Positions 17,474-23,618 of a stretch of 64,000 nt of DNA are shown piece by piece. Made by a program: the position numbers and the translations under genes. Location: positions 14,920-78,919 of the forward strand of contig CAJTVQ010000014.1 of NCBI GenBank assembly GCA_910579935.1, written 5' to 3'. Source of the stretch: an uncultured Lachnospiraceae bacterium. Lineage in GTDB: Bacteria; Bacillota; Clostridia; Lachnospirales; Lachnospiraceae. Within the stretch, counting starts at the first letter, position 1. Each line of letters starts with the position of its first letter. The notes below the pieces were generated by a model. The model was not told where the DNA came from, made no database searches, and was given only the letters and a program-made list of their open reading frames with translations.

Positions 17474-18259
17474 ATGGAATTCAGACCATGTATCGATATT
17501 CATAACGGAAAAGTGAAACAGATTGTCGGAGGCAGCCTGAGGGACGGTGCGGATACGGCCGAAGAAAATTTCGTTTCGGAGCAGGATGCCGCGTTTTATG
17601 CCGCATTTTACAAAAAAAACAAAATAAAAGGAGGGCATATAATTCTGCTGAATCCAGAAAGCTGCGAATATTATGGTGCAACTAAGGCACAGGCGCTTTC
17701 CGCGCTCCGGACATATCCTGGCGGCCTGCAGGTGGGAGGCGGTATCCATCCGGACAACGCTTCTGAATATCTTGACAGCGGGGCCAGCCACGTCATAGTT
17801 ACCTCCTGTGTATTTCAGGGGGGAAACATACATTATGACCGCTTAAAAGAACTGGTGAAGCGGGTCGGAAAAGATAAACTGGTGCTGGATCTAAGCTGCA
17901 GGAAGAAAGAGGGCGCATACTATATCGTAACCGACCGGTGGCAGAATTATACCAGCGTGAAACTAAACAAAACCGCTTTAGAAGAACTTTCCGCCTACTG
18001 TGACGAATTCCTCATACATGCCGTGGATGTGGAAGGGAAAGCGGGCGGTATTGAGCAGGATGTAGCGTCCCTGCTGGGAGAGTGGGGGAAGATTCCGGTT
18101 ACCTATGCAGGGGGAGTTCACAACTTCAGGGATCTGGAACTTCTGAAGCAATTAGGAAAAAATAAAATAGACGTTACGATCGGAAGCGCACTGGACTTAT
18201 TCGGCGGCAGTATGAAATTCGAAGAAGTCATATCCTGGATGCGCCATACCCAAATCTGA
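17474..18259 (+). CDS. hisA: Eukaryote-type HisA (ProFAR isomerase)
   Basis: A 261-residue TIM-barrel isomerase of histidine synthesis (ProFAR to PRFAR). It opens FRPCIDIHNGKVKQIVGG and contains LQVGGGIHPDNA, ASHVIVTSCVF, LVLDLSCRKK, VDVEGKAGGIE and VTIGSALDLFGG. These match the plant/fungal HIS6/HISN3 type (TIGR02129), not the usual bacterial form that opens with PAIDL. No other his gene is in the window, so it is an orphan. The ribosome site AAAGGAG is about 12 bp from the ATG, rather far. A strong terminator follows. Confidence 0.9.
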   Translation: MEFRPCIDIHNGKVKQIVGGSLRDGADTAEENFVSEQDAAFYAAFYKKNKIKGGHIILLNPESCEYYGATKAQALSALRTYPGGLQVGGGIHPDNASEYLDSGASHVIVTSCVFQGGNIHYDRLKELVKRVGKDKLVLDLSCRKKEGAYYIVTDRWQNYTSVKLNKTALEELSAYCDEFLIHAVDVEGKAGGIEQDVASLLGEWGKIPVTYAGGVHNFRDLELLKQLGKNKIDVTIGSALDLFGGSMKFEEVISWMRHTQI

Positions 18260-18302
18260 GAAAGAACCAGTCATTTAGCGGTACTTGGATCTGTGAACAA
18301 AA

Positions 18303-18338
18303 AAGAACCTATCCGATGTAAGATAGGTTCTTTCCTTA
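18303..18338 (+). terminator. Terminator after hisA
   Basis: AAGAACCTATC (18303-18313) pairs perfectly with GATAGGTTCTT (18322-18332), followed by TCCTT. The remaining 155 bp to csp are AT-rich with no feature I can support. Confidence 0.85.
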
Positions 18339-18494
18339 ATCCGTTACCAAATCTGTTACCATATTACAAATACTGATGAAACCCCATTAATAAAATAATC
18401 ATGAATATTATTTAATAATAGAAAGCATTACATTATTATAAAAAGGCACATGTTGATACTGATTAATGAGTTATAATCAACGATTCCAAATGAA

Positions 18495-18695
18495 TTATAA
18501 CTTTGTTACGTTTACGGCCTGAGGTCCTTTTTCGCCATTCACTACTTCGAATTCTACGGAAGCGCCTTCTTCAAGAGACTTGAAACCTTCCATGTTAAGT
18601 CCTGAGTAGTGTACGAATACATCATTACCCTGTTCATCAGAGATGAAGCCGTAACCTTTTTGGTTGTTGAACCACTTTACTGTACCTTTGTTCAT
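18495..18695 (-). CDS. Cold shock protein
   Basis: A 66-residue CspA-family OB fold. RNP1 is KGYGFISDE and RNP2 is DVFVHYSGL; the start is MNKGTVKWFNNQ. Family members bind single-stranded RNA and DNA and act as RNA chaperones, often cold induced. The ATG at 18695 has GGAGG at good spacing. A promoter lies at 18748-18776, giving a leader of about 45 nt, too short for an E. coli-type cold thermosensor. The structured repeat at 18795 sits just upstream of the promoter. Confidence 0.95.
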   Translation of the reverse strand: MNKGTVKWFNNQKGYGFISDEQGNDVFVHYSGLNMEGFKSLEEGASVEFEVVNGEKGPQAVNVTKL

Positions 18696-18747
18696 TCTAG
18701 ATACCTCCAAATAAATATATCTTATCGTGTTAGTACGCGACACACTC

Positions 18748-18776
18748 AGTATAGCATAGACAGGGGGAAAAGTAAA
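18748..18776 (-). promoter_or_regulatory. Promoter of the cold shock gene
   Basis: On the minus strand, TTTACT (18771-18776), 17 bp, TATACT (18748-18753) with a TG extended -10. It resembles the typA promoter in its ATGCTATA(A/C)T block. Confidence 0.75.
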
Positions 18777-18794
18777 GAAAAACATTGAAACATT

Positions 18795-18877
18795 GGAAAG
18801 GTGTGTTGAGGTGAGGATACAGGGGATATGGTATAGTGGTCTTAAAGACGCGCTTTCTCCCGCCAACACACTTTTCC
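18795..18877. repeat. Structured intergenic repeat, copy 2
   Basis: The ends form a 14-bp stem (18795-18808 with 18864-18877, one G-T pair). The core GGATATGG-T-ATAGTGGT and GACGCGCTTTC is shared with copy 1 at 11193-11262, while the stem bases differ between copies yet still pair. It lies 19 bp beyond the csp -35 element. Not a tRNA: no T arm or acceptor pairing. Identity unknown. Confidence 0.65.
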
Positions 18878-19033
18878 CCGTCGCAACTAATACCAAAAAT
18901 CATTTCCACACACGAATTTGTACAAAAAAAACGCAAATAATGCAAATACAAACAGCCAATCGAATGGTATTCTAAAAAAGGATTAAATAATCAAGGTTAT
19001 TTAATCAATGTAAAATTCCCCTTTTACATGAGA

Positions 19034-19066
19034 AAGGTATTTGCCCTCGGGCAGATACCTTTTTTC
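19034..19066 (+). terminator. Orphan plus-strand intrinsic terminator
   Basis: AAGGTATTTGCCC pairs with GGGCAGATACCTT around a CTCG loop (one T-G pair), followed by six T residues including the end of the stem. No plus-strand gene lies between 18696 and this point. It either ends an unannotated small RNA or attenuates transcription into niaR, 77 bp downstream. Confidence 0.8.
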
Positions 19067-19142
19067 GTTCAGGAGTTTCAGAAAAGACAAAATACATAAT
19101 AAGAGAACATAATAGAAAAGAAGAAAAGAGGTCGGGAATGGT

Positions 19143-19667
19143 ATGTCGGAAGGTGATATAAGGCGGAAGAAGCTTCTTGAAATCCTGCACGGCGGTCCGC
19201 TGCCCGTTTCGGGTACGGAGCTGGCGGGACGGCTGGGAGTAAGCAGACAGGTGATCGTTCAGGATATTGCCCTATTGCGTGCAACGGATAAAAATATTCT
19301 TTCTACGAATAAAGGATACATTCTGTTTACGGAAAAGCGGGACGGGCTGAAAAAACGGAGGACTTATAAGGTGAAGCATAAGGACGAGGAGATTCTGGAC
19401 GAACTGAATGCGATAGTGGATCATGGCGGCAGAGTCCGTGATGTGGTCGTGGAGCATGAAATTTACGGACAGATTGCGGCGGACTTGATCATAAACAGCC
19501 GGATGGACGCGGAAACTTTTGTGAAGAAGGTGGAGGAGTACAGCACCAGTCCTTTGTGCCGTCTTACCGGAGGCATTCATTTTCATACGGTGGAAGCCGA
19601 CACGGAGGAGGTTTTGGATCGGATTGAAAATGAATTAACTAAAAGAGGCTACTTGCTTTCCTGTTAA
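19143..19667 (+). CDS. niaR: NiaR-type niacin-responsive repressor
   Basis: A 174-residue regulator. The N-terminal winged helix (LLEILHGGPLPVSGTELAGRLGVSRQVIVQDIALLRA) is followed by a 3H domain carrying the conserved histidines in VVVEHEIYGQ, LTGGIHFHTVE. NiaR represses NAD synthesis and niacin uptake genes when nicotinate is high. Here the next gene is a membrane protein preceded by an operator-like inverted repeat. The family is clear; local targets are inference. AGAGG precedes the ATG; a start two codons away cannot be excluded. Confidence 0.9.
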   Translation: MSEGDIRRKKLLEILHGGPLPVSGTELAGRLGVSRQVIVQDIALLRATDKNILSTNKGYILFTEKRDGLKKRRTYKVKHKDEEILDELNAIVDHGGRVRDVVVEHEIYGQIAADLIINSRMDAETFVKKVEEYSTSPLCRLTGGIHFHTVEADTEEVLDRIENELTKRGYLLSC

Positions 19668-19685
19668 AAGTGTGATATCCTTGCT

Positions 19686-19707
19686 CTTGTCTGACAAGAC
19701 AGCTGTC
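19686..19707. promoter_or_regulatory. Candidate NiaR operator
   Basis: CTTGTC-T-GACAAG (19686-19698) overlaps GACAGCTGTC (19698-19707), two adjoining palindromes. They overlap a weak promoter (TTGTCT at 19687, TACACA at 19710). The site is 88 bp upstream of the membrane protein and directly after niaR, as expected for a local NiaR target; the binding itself is inferred. Confidence 0.55.
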
Positions 19708-19794
19708 AATACACAATATGCCGGGAAAAGGAAGGCATCGTTACTATGAGCGGCTGAAAGCCGTGAATGACAGCAAGGCATCGAAAGGAGCGGG

Positions 19795-20871
19795 ATGATA
19801 GAAATGGAAAAAGTAAAGAAGATACTCAACGAGATATTTATCGACGGACTGGGAGGAATGGCCTCAGGGCTGTTTGCGACCCTGATCATCGGGACGATTA
19901 TCCAGCAGGTAGGGAATCTGATACCGGGAAGCGCAGGAGAATATCTGTTCATGATGGGAAAAGTGGCGGCTGCCGTAACCGGCGCAGGAATCGGATGCGG
20001 AGTGGCCGTGAAACTGAAAGAAAGTCCTCTTGTAACCTTATCGGCGGCTACTACCGGTATGGTAGGAGCTTTTGCCAGCAAGATCATTGCGGGTACGGTA
20101 CTGGCAGACGGCGCTATGGTCTTTGCCGGACCGGGTGAACCTTTGGGAGCATTTATTGCGGCGATGGTTGGTATCTATGTGGGACGGCTTGTGTCCGGCA
20201 GGACTAAAGTGGATATCCTGGTAACGCCTTTTTTGTGCATTGTCAGCGGTTCGGCGGTGGGACTGGTTTTGGGACCTCCGATCTCATCGTTTATGGCATG
20301 GCTTGGCTCCATCATCAACTGGGGAACGATACAGGCACCTTTCCTGATGGGAATTATCGTATCCGTGCTGATGGGAATGATACTGACACTGCCGATCAGT
20401 TCCGCGGCGCTCGGCATTATCCTTGGCCTGAACGGAATTGCCGCAGGGGCGGCCACGGCAGGCTGCTGTGCAAATATGATAGGATTTGCAGTGGCTTCGT
20501 TTCGGGAAAATAAATTCAACGGACTGCTGGCACAGGGGCTGGGAACCAGTATGCTGCAGATAGGAAATATTGTGAAAAAGCCGGTTATCTGGCTTCCGGC
20601 CATTATTGCCAGCGCCGTTTTGGGCCCGGTTTCGACCATGGTTTTCAAAATGACCAATAATCCGACGGGCTCGGGTATGGGTACGGCCGGGCTGGTGGGA
20701 CAGATCAATGCTTATCAGACGATGGTGGAAGGCGGCATGTCTTCTGTGTCGGTGCTGCTGCAAATCGGTCTTATGCATTTTATCCTGCCTGCCGTTATCG
20801 CCCTGGCTGTTTCCGAATTCATGCGCAGAAAGAAGTGGATTCAGGATGGGGATATGGAATTAAAGGTGTAA
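19795..20871 (+). CDS. PTS_EIIC_2/PfoR-like membrane protein
   Basis: A 358-residue polytopic membrane protein with about ten hydrophobic segments, rich in Gly and Ala (GGMASGLFATLIIGTII, ATTGMVGAFASKIIAG, NNPTGSGMGTAGLVGQI). These match the PTS_EIIC_2 family, which includes Clostridium perfringens PfoR. No IIA or IIB domain is attached, and no phosphorylation site is visible. The substrate is unknown. Position behind niaR and its candidate operator suggests a link with pyridine or related compounds. AAAGGAG is 7 bp from the ATG at 19795. Confidence 0.8.
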   Translation: MIEMEKVKKILNEIFIDGLGGMASGLFATLIIGTIIQQVGNLIPGSAGEYLFMMGKVAAAVTGAGIGCGVAVKLKESPLVTLSAATTGMVGAFASKIIAGTVLADGAMVFAGPGEPLGAFIAAMVGIYVGRLVSGRTKVDILVTPFLCIVSGSAVGLVLGPPISSFMAWLGSIINWGTIQAPFLMGIIVSVLMGMILTLPISSAALGIILGLNGIAAGAATAGCCANMIGFAVASFRENKFNGLLAQGLGTSMLQIGNIVKKPVIWLPAIIASAVLGPVSTMVFKMTNNPTGSGMGTAGLVGQINAYQTMVEGGMSSVSVLLQIGLMHFILPAVIALAVSEFMRRKKWIQDGDMELKV

Positions 20872-20916
20872 AATTTAAAAAAATTTAAACATTTATTACC
20901 AAATTATTAAATAAAG

Positions 20917-20946
20917 TTGTGTTTCATAAGTCACTTGTGGTAAAAT
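20917..20946 (+). promoter_or_regulatory. Promoter of the LytM-like/bactofilin pair
   Basis: TTGTGT (20917-20922), 18 bp, TAAAAT (20941-20946), 30 bp upstream of the start codon in AT-rich DNA. Confidence 0.6.
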
Positions 20947-20975
20947 AGATAGAGTTACTGGAGGTGACTTATGAT

Positions 20976-21752
20976 ATGAAGCTTAATTTGCGGAAAAGTA
21001 AAACCAGTTATACAGTCATGATAATGTCCGATTCTGCTAAGAAGCATCATAGGGAATTCCACATCAGGGCAGGGGCGGTAGGGGCCGTTACGATTTTTGC
21101 CTTTGCATTGTTTGTAGCCGCCATCTGTTATGTGGTGTACAGTTCCATCACCTTATCCGATTCTATGGAGCGCAGCAAGAGGCAGCTGGACCAGATTGCC
21201 CAGATAAAAGAGTCGAATGAGCAGCTTCAGCTGGAAAAGAAAGAATTGGAAGGGCAGATAGCGGAGCTGGAGGATACGATTTCCATCCTGAGCGATACCG
21301 TAAACCAGAAAGTGGAGGCGGAACAGGCCATGGAAGCGGAAATTGCGGAAGAACATATGCCGAAAGGCTTTCCTATGAACGGTACGGCGCAGATCAGGGA
21401 CGGGGAGACGGATGATGGCGGAGACGATGCATCGGAAATGCGTGCGGACGAAGAGCGGAAAGAAGTGATCTTTACCGCTGCGGCAGGCACGAATGTGATC
21501 ACATCCGGTGCGGGTACCGTGCTGTCTGTAAGTGAAGATGCGGATTACGGAAATCTCATCAGCATCGATCATGGTAACGGATATGTTTCCATGTACCGCA
21601 ACGGAGGCAATCCAATGGTCAAGGAAGGCAACGAAGTGATAAGAGGAGCCATTTTGTATGTAATCGATGACGAAAATACGGATACCGGTTACAGCATCCG
21701 CAAGGATGATACATATGTGGATCCGATGGATTTAATCGAAATCAACGGATAA
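20976..21752 (+). CDS. Membrane-anchored degenerate LytM (M23) protein
   Basis: A 258-residue protein: a short basic cytoplasmic end, one membrane helix (residues about 28-53), a coiled coil (about 60-115), an acidic linker and a C-terminal LytM-like domain. The fold signature GNLISIDHGNGYVSMYRN is clear, but the HxH motif that should precede EIRK-type sequence is replaced (TGYSIRKDD) and no HxxxD is present. It is therefore probably a catalytically dead M23 protein that binds or activates a partner. GGAGG precedes the ATG at 20976; an upstream GTG overlaps this site. Bactofilin follows by 15 bp. Confidence 0.85.
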   Translation: MKLNLRKSKTSYTVMIMSDSAKKHHREFHIRAGAVGAVTIFAFALFVAAICYVVYSSITLSDSMERSKRQLDQIAQIKESNEQLQLEKKELEGQIAELEDTISILSDTVNQKVEAEQAMEAEIAEEHMPKGFPMNGTAQIRDGETDDGGDDASEMRADEERKEVIFTAAAGTNVITSGAGTVLSVSEDADYGNLISIDHGNGYVSMYRNGGNPMVKEGNEVIRGAILYVIDDENTDTGYSIRKDDTYVDPMDLIEING

Positions 21753-21767
21753 GTTAAGGAGGAGAGT

Positions 21768-22193
21768 ATGTTGGGAAGAAAGACTACCGAACAGGTAAAC
21801 GCGAAAATAGGAAGCATCATAGGTGCGGATATGATTGTGGAAGGTAATATCAAGGCCACCGAAGCAATCCGTGTGGAAGGAAACGTGAAGGGTGACGTGA
21901 GTTCGGAAGGAACGCTGGTGATCAGTTCCACGGGCAAAGTGATAGGGAATATCAAAGGAAACAATATCATGATAGCCGGAACCATCGAAGGAGACTTGTT
22001 CTCAGGCGGAAGGACAGAAGTAGCTTCCACGGGAAGGATCATCGGCAATATCCGCACGAAGAGCCTGATCGTGGACGAAAATGCAGTATTCCAGGGTCAG
22101 TGTACCATGAATCCGGACGGCAGCGCATCGGCACCGCGCGCGATACCGATGGCATCGAAGAAATCGGATGACGGTGATGGAGACGAAGACTAA
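21768..22193 (+). CDS. Bactofilin (polymer-forming cytoskeletal protein)
   Basis: A 141-residue bactofilin. The beta-helix core repeats hydrophobic rungs (IIGADMIVEGNIKATEAIRVEG, GTLVISSTGKVIGNIKGNNI, MIAGTIEGDLFSGG) between residues 15 and 110, with a short disordered acidic tail. Bactofilins self-assemble without nucleotide and scaffold wall enzymes or shape determinants. M23 proteins are frequent genetic partners, as here. AAGGAGGAGAG precedes the ATG. Confidence 0.93.
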   Translation: MLGRKTTEQVNAKIGSIIGADMIVEGNIKATEAIRVEGNVKGDVSSEGTLVISSTGKVIGNIKGNNIMIAGTIEGDLFSGGRTEVASTGRIIGNIRTKSLIVDENAVFQGQCTMNPDGSASAPRAIPMASKKSDDGDGDED

Positions 22194-22235
22194 GGCAGAA
22201 AAGTTCCGGAAAAGAATACGGAAGCGGACGGGTTT

Positions 22236-22287
22236 AACGGCCCGGCGGCACCGGCAGGGAGCAGAACCTGACGGCGCCGTTTTTTCT
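22236..22287 (+). terminator. Terminator after bactofilin
   Basis: AACGGC (22236-22241) pairs with GCCGTT (22276-22281) around a GC-rich interior, followed by TTTTT. The outer stem is short, but the T-run and position fit. Confidence 0.55.
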
Positions 22288-22313
22288 TACATTATGATTT
22301 TTGCACGGTGCAA

Positions 22314-22346
22314 TCCAGTACCCGCTGTAAGCAGCGGGATATTGGA
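22314..22346. other. Hairpin upstream of the lipoprotein sortase
   Basis: CCCGCTG (22321-22327) pairs with CAGCGGG (22332-22338) around TAAG, flanked by TCCA/TGGA. There is no T-run, so it is not a terminator. It lies about 110 bp before the sortase start and may be in its leader. Confidence 0.4.
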
Positions 22347-22455
22347 CTTTCGCGGCAGCTGTCAGATGTGTATGCAGGTATGCCGCCCGGACTGTTGCCC
22401 GTGGGGATAAGCGGATGCAGAAGATAGGAAAAACAAGGAAAGACAGGAAAAAGGG

Positions 22456-23304
22456 ATGTGGAACATGAATAGGGTGAATGGAATAAACGGATTAGGCGGG
22501 AAGGAAAGAAAAGCAGCCCGGATGCTGGCGGCGATGGCATTGCTGTTCGCGGTATTCGCCGGATGCGGAAGTCAGGGAGCGGAAAGCGGTACATCTGGTA
22601 CGGAACGTGCGGCGAGTGGGGGAAATCCGTCGGAGGAGAATACGGAAACCCGGCAGCCGCAGACGGGACTTTTATATGAAACGGCGGAGGACGGACATAT
22701 CGATTTCGAAGCGCTGAAAGCTGAGAATCCGGATATTTTTGCATGGCTGTATGTACCGGGTACGGATATAGATTATCCGGTGCTGCAAAGTCCGGTGTCC
22801 GACGACTTTTATAAAACCCATACGGCGGACGGAAAGGAAGGCGCTGCCGGAGCGCTTTATACGGAAATGCCGAACATGATGAATCTGTGCGATTTCAATA
22901 CGATCATCCATGGCAGGGATGATGAAGAAGGCAGTCTGTTTGAAGACCTGCATTTATTTGAGAATCCGGATTTTTTCACGGAGCATGAGAAGTTTTATCT
23001 GTATCTGCCTGATAATGTGCTGACATATGAAATATTTGCGGCATATTATGACGAAGGCAGCGATATTCTGCGCCGGTATGATTATACGACTTATGAAGGC
23101 TGTGACAGTTATCTGAAACAGATGTATGGACTGCGGGAAATGGGAAAGAATCAGAGAGAGGGGTGGGATGACCTGACTCCTTATCATTTTCTCGTGACAC
23201 TGGACGGGTGTACCGCAGATGACAGACAATATGTAGTATGCGGCGCCCTGACGGGAGATGCGGCAGGCAATATCAACCGGGTGATTCTTGACTGGGAGGA
23301 GTGA
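22456..23304 (+). CDS. Atypical class B-like sortase lipoprotein
   Basis: A 282-residue protein with an N-terminal lipoprotein signal (LLFAVFAGC) and a sortase fold: IFAWLYVPGTDIDYPVLQ, YKTHTADG, LFEDL and a C-terminal VTLDGCTADDRQYVVCG. The likely catalytic Cys252 sits in TLDGC (normally TLSTC) and Arg follows in DRQYVV. The usual YGHxM is IHGRD, so His152 is two residues before the expected position, and Arg154 occupies it. Lipid anchoring by Cys is unusual for a sortase. The start could be 22456 or 22465. It may be a specialised or altered transpeptidase. Confidence 0.8.
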   Translation: MWNMNRVNGINGLGGKERKAARMLAAMALLFAVFAGCGSQGAESGTSGTERAASGGNPSEENTETRQPQTGLLYETAEDGHIDFEALKAENPDIFAWLYVPGTDIDYPVLQSPVSDDFYKTHTADGKEGAAGALYTEMPNMMNLCDFNTIIHGRDDEEGSLFEDLHLFENPDFFTEHEKFYLYLPDNVLTYEIFAAYYDEGSDILRRYDYTTYEGCDSYLKQMYGLREMGKNQREGWDDLTPYHFLVTLDGCTADDRQYVVCGALTGDAAGNINRVILDWEE

Positions 23305-23342
23305 AAAACGTATCGGTTTCTGTACAGTAAATCAATATGAAC

Positions 23343-23371
23343 TTGCATATCAATTAAATTCATGATATTAT
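23343..23371 (+). promoter_or_regulatory. Promoter of the leader before the CMP-sialate synthetase fusion
   Basis: TTGCAT (23343-23348), 17 bp, TATTAT (23366-23371). Transcription would begin near 23378, giving a leader of about 240 nt. Confidence 0.7.
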
Positions 23372-23377
23372 TCTGGC

Positions 23378-23510
23378 TTTTCGCCAAAGATTCAAGCAGC
23401 TTTTTACAGAATAACAAGGTGCGGGCAGGGGAAAAGTCAATCTTCCTGTCTGCAGTATAGTACGGGAGGAAGAGATTGGAAGAATACCAGGCTTACCCTG
23501 GCATTTTTTG
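23378..23510 (+). ncRNA. Structured leader or small RNA ending in an intrinsic terminator
   Basis: Behind a good promoter there are about 130 nt without an open frame. TGGC/GCCA forms a small hairpin. GCGGGCAGG can pair with CCTGTCTGC, and CAATCTTCC can pair instead with GGAA-GATTG, so alternative folds compete. It ends with CCAGG-CTTAC-CCTGG and CATTTTTTG (23487-23510). This is the layout of a riboswitch or attenuator, or of a stand-alone small RNA. I do not recognise the class. Confidence 0.55.
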
Positions 23511-23618
23511 AAACAGACAGTGTGAAAAAAATCCGCGTCATGAGAATCGAATCGGGAAGCGGGGAAGGAAACCGTTCAAATAAGGGCAGGGCATTTGACA
23601 GGCAAAGGAGAGAAGATC

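Noticed and set aside
18336..18368. An attachment-site-like direct repeat (GTTACC-AAATCT-GTTACC)
   Set aside because: The repeat is only six bases and no integrase or mobile element adjoins it.
18801..18871. A tRNA-like gene (TGGTATAGTGGT and AAGACGCG resemble D and anticodon arms)
   Set aside because: No T arm with TTCGA-type loop, no acceptor pairing of 7 bp and no CCA end; the second copy varies in the would-be anticodon stem.
22168..22410. A small Cys-rich protein after bactofilin
   Set aside because: The frame overlaps the bactofilin end, its terminator and the hairpin at 22314, and lacks a ribosome site.
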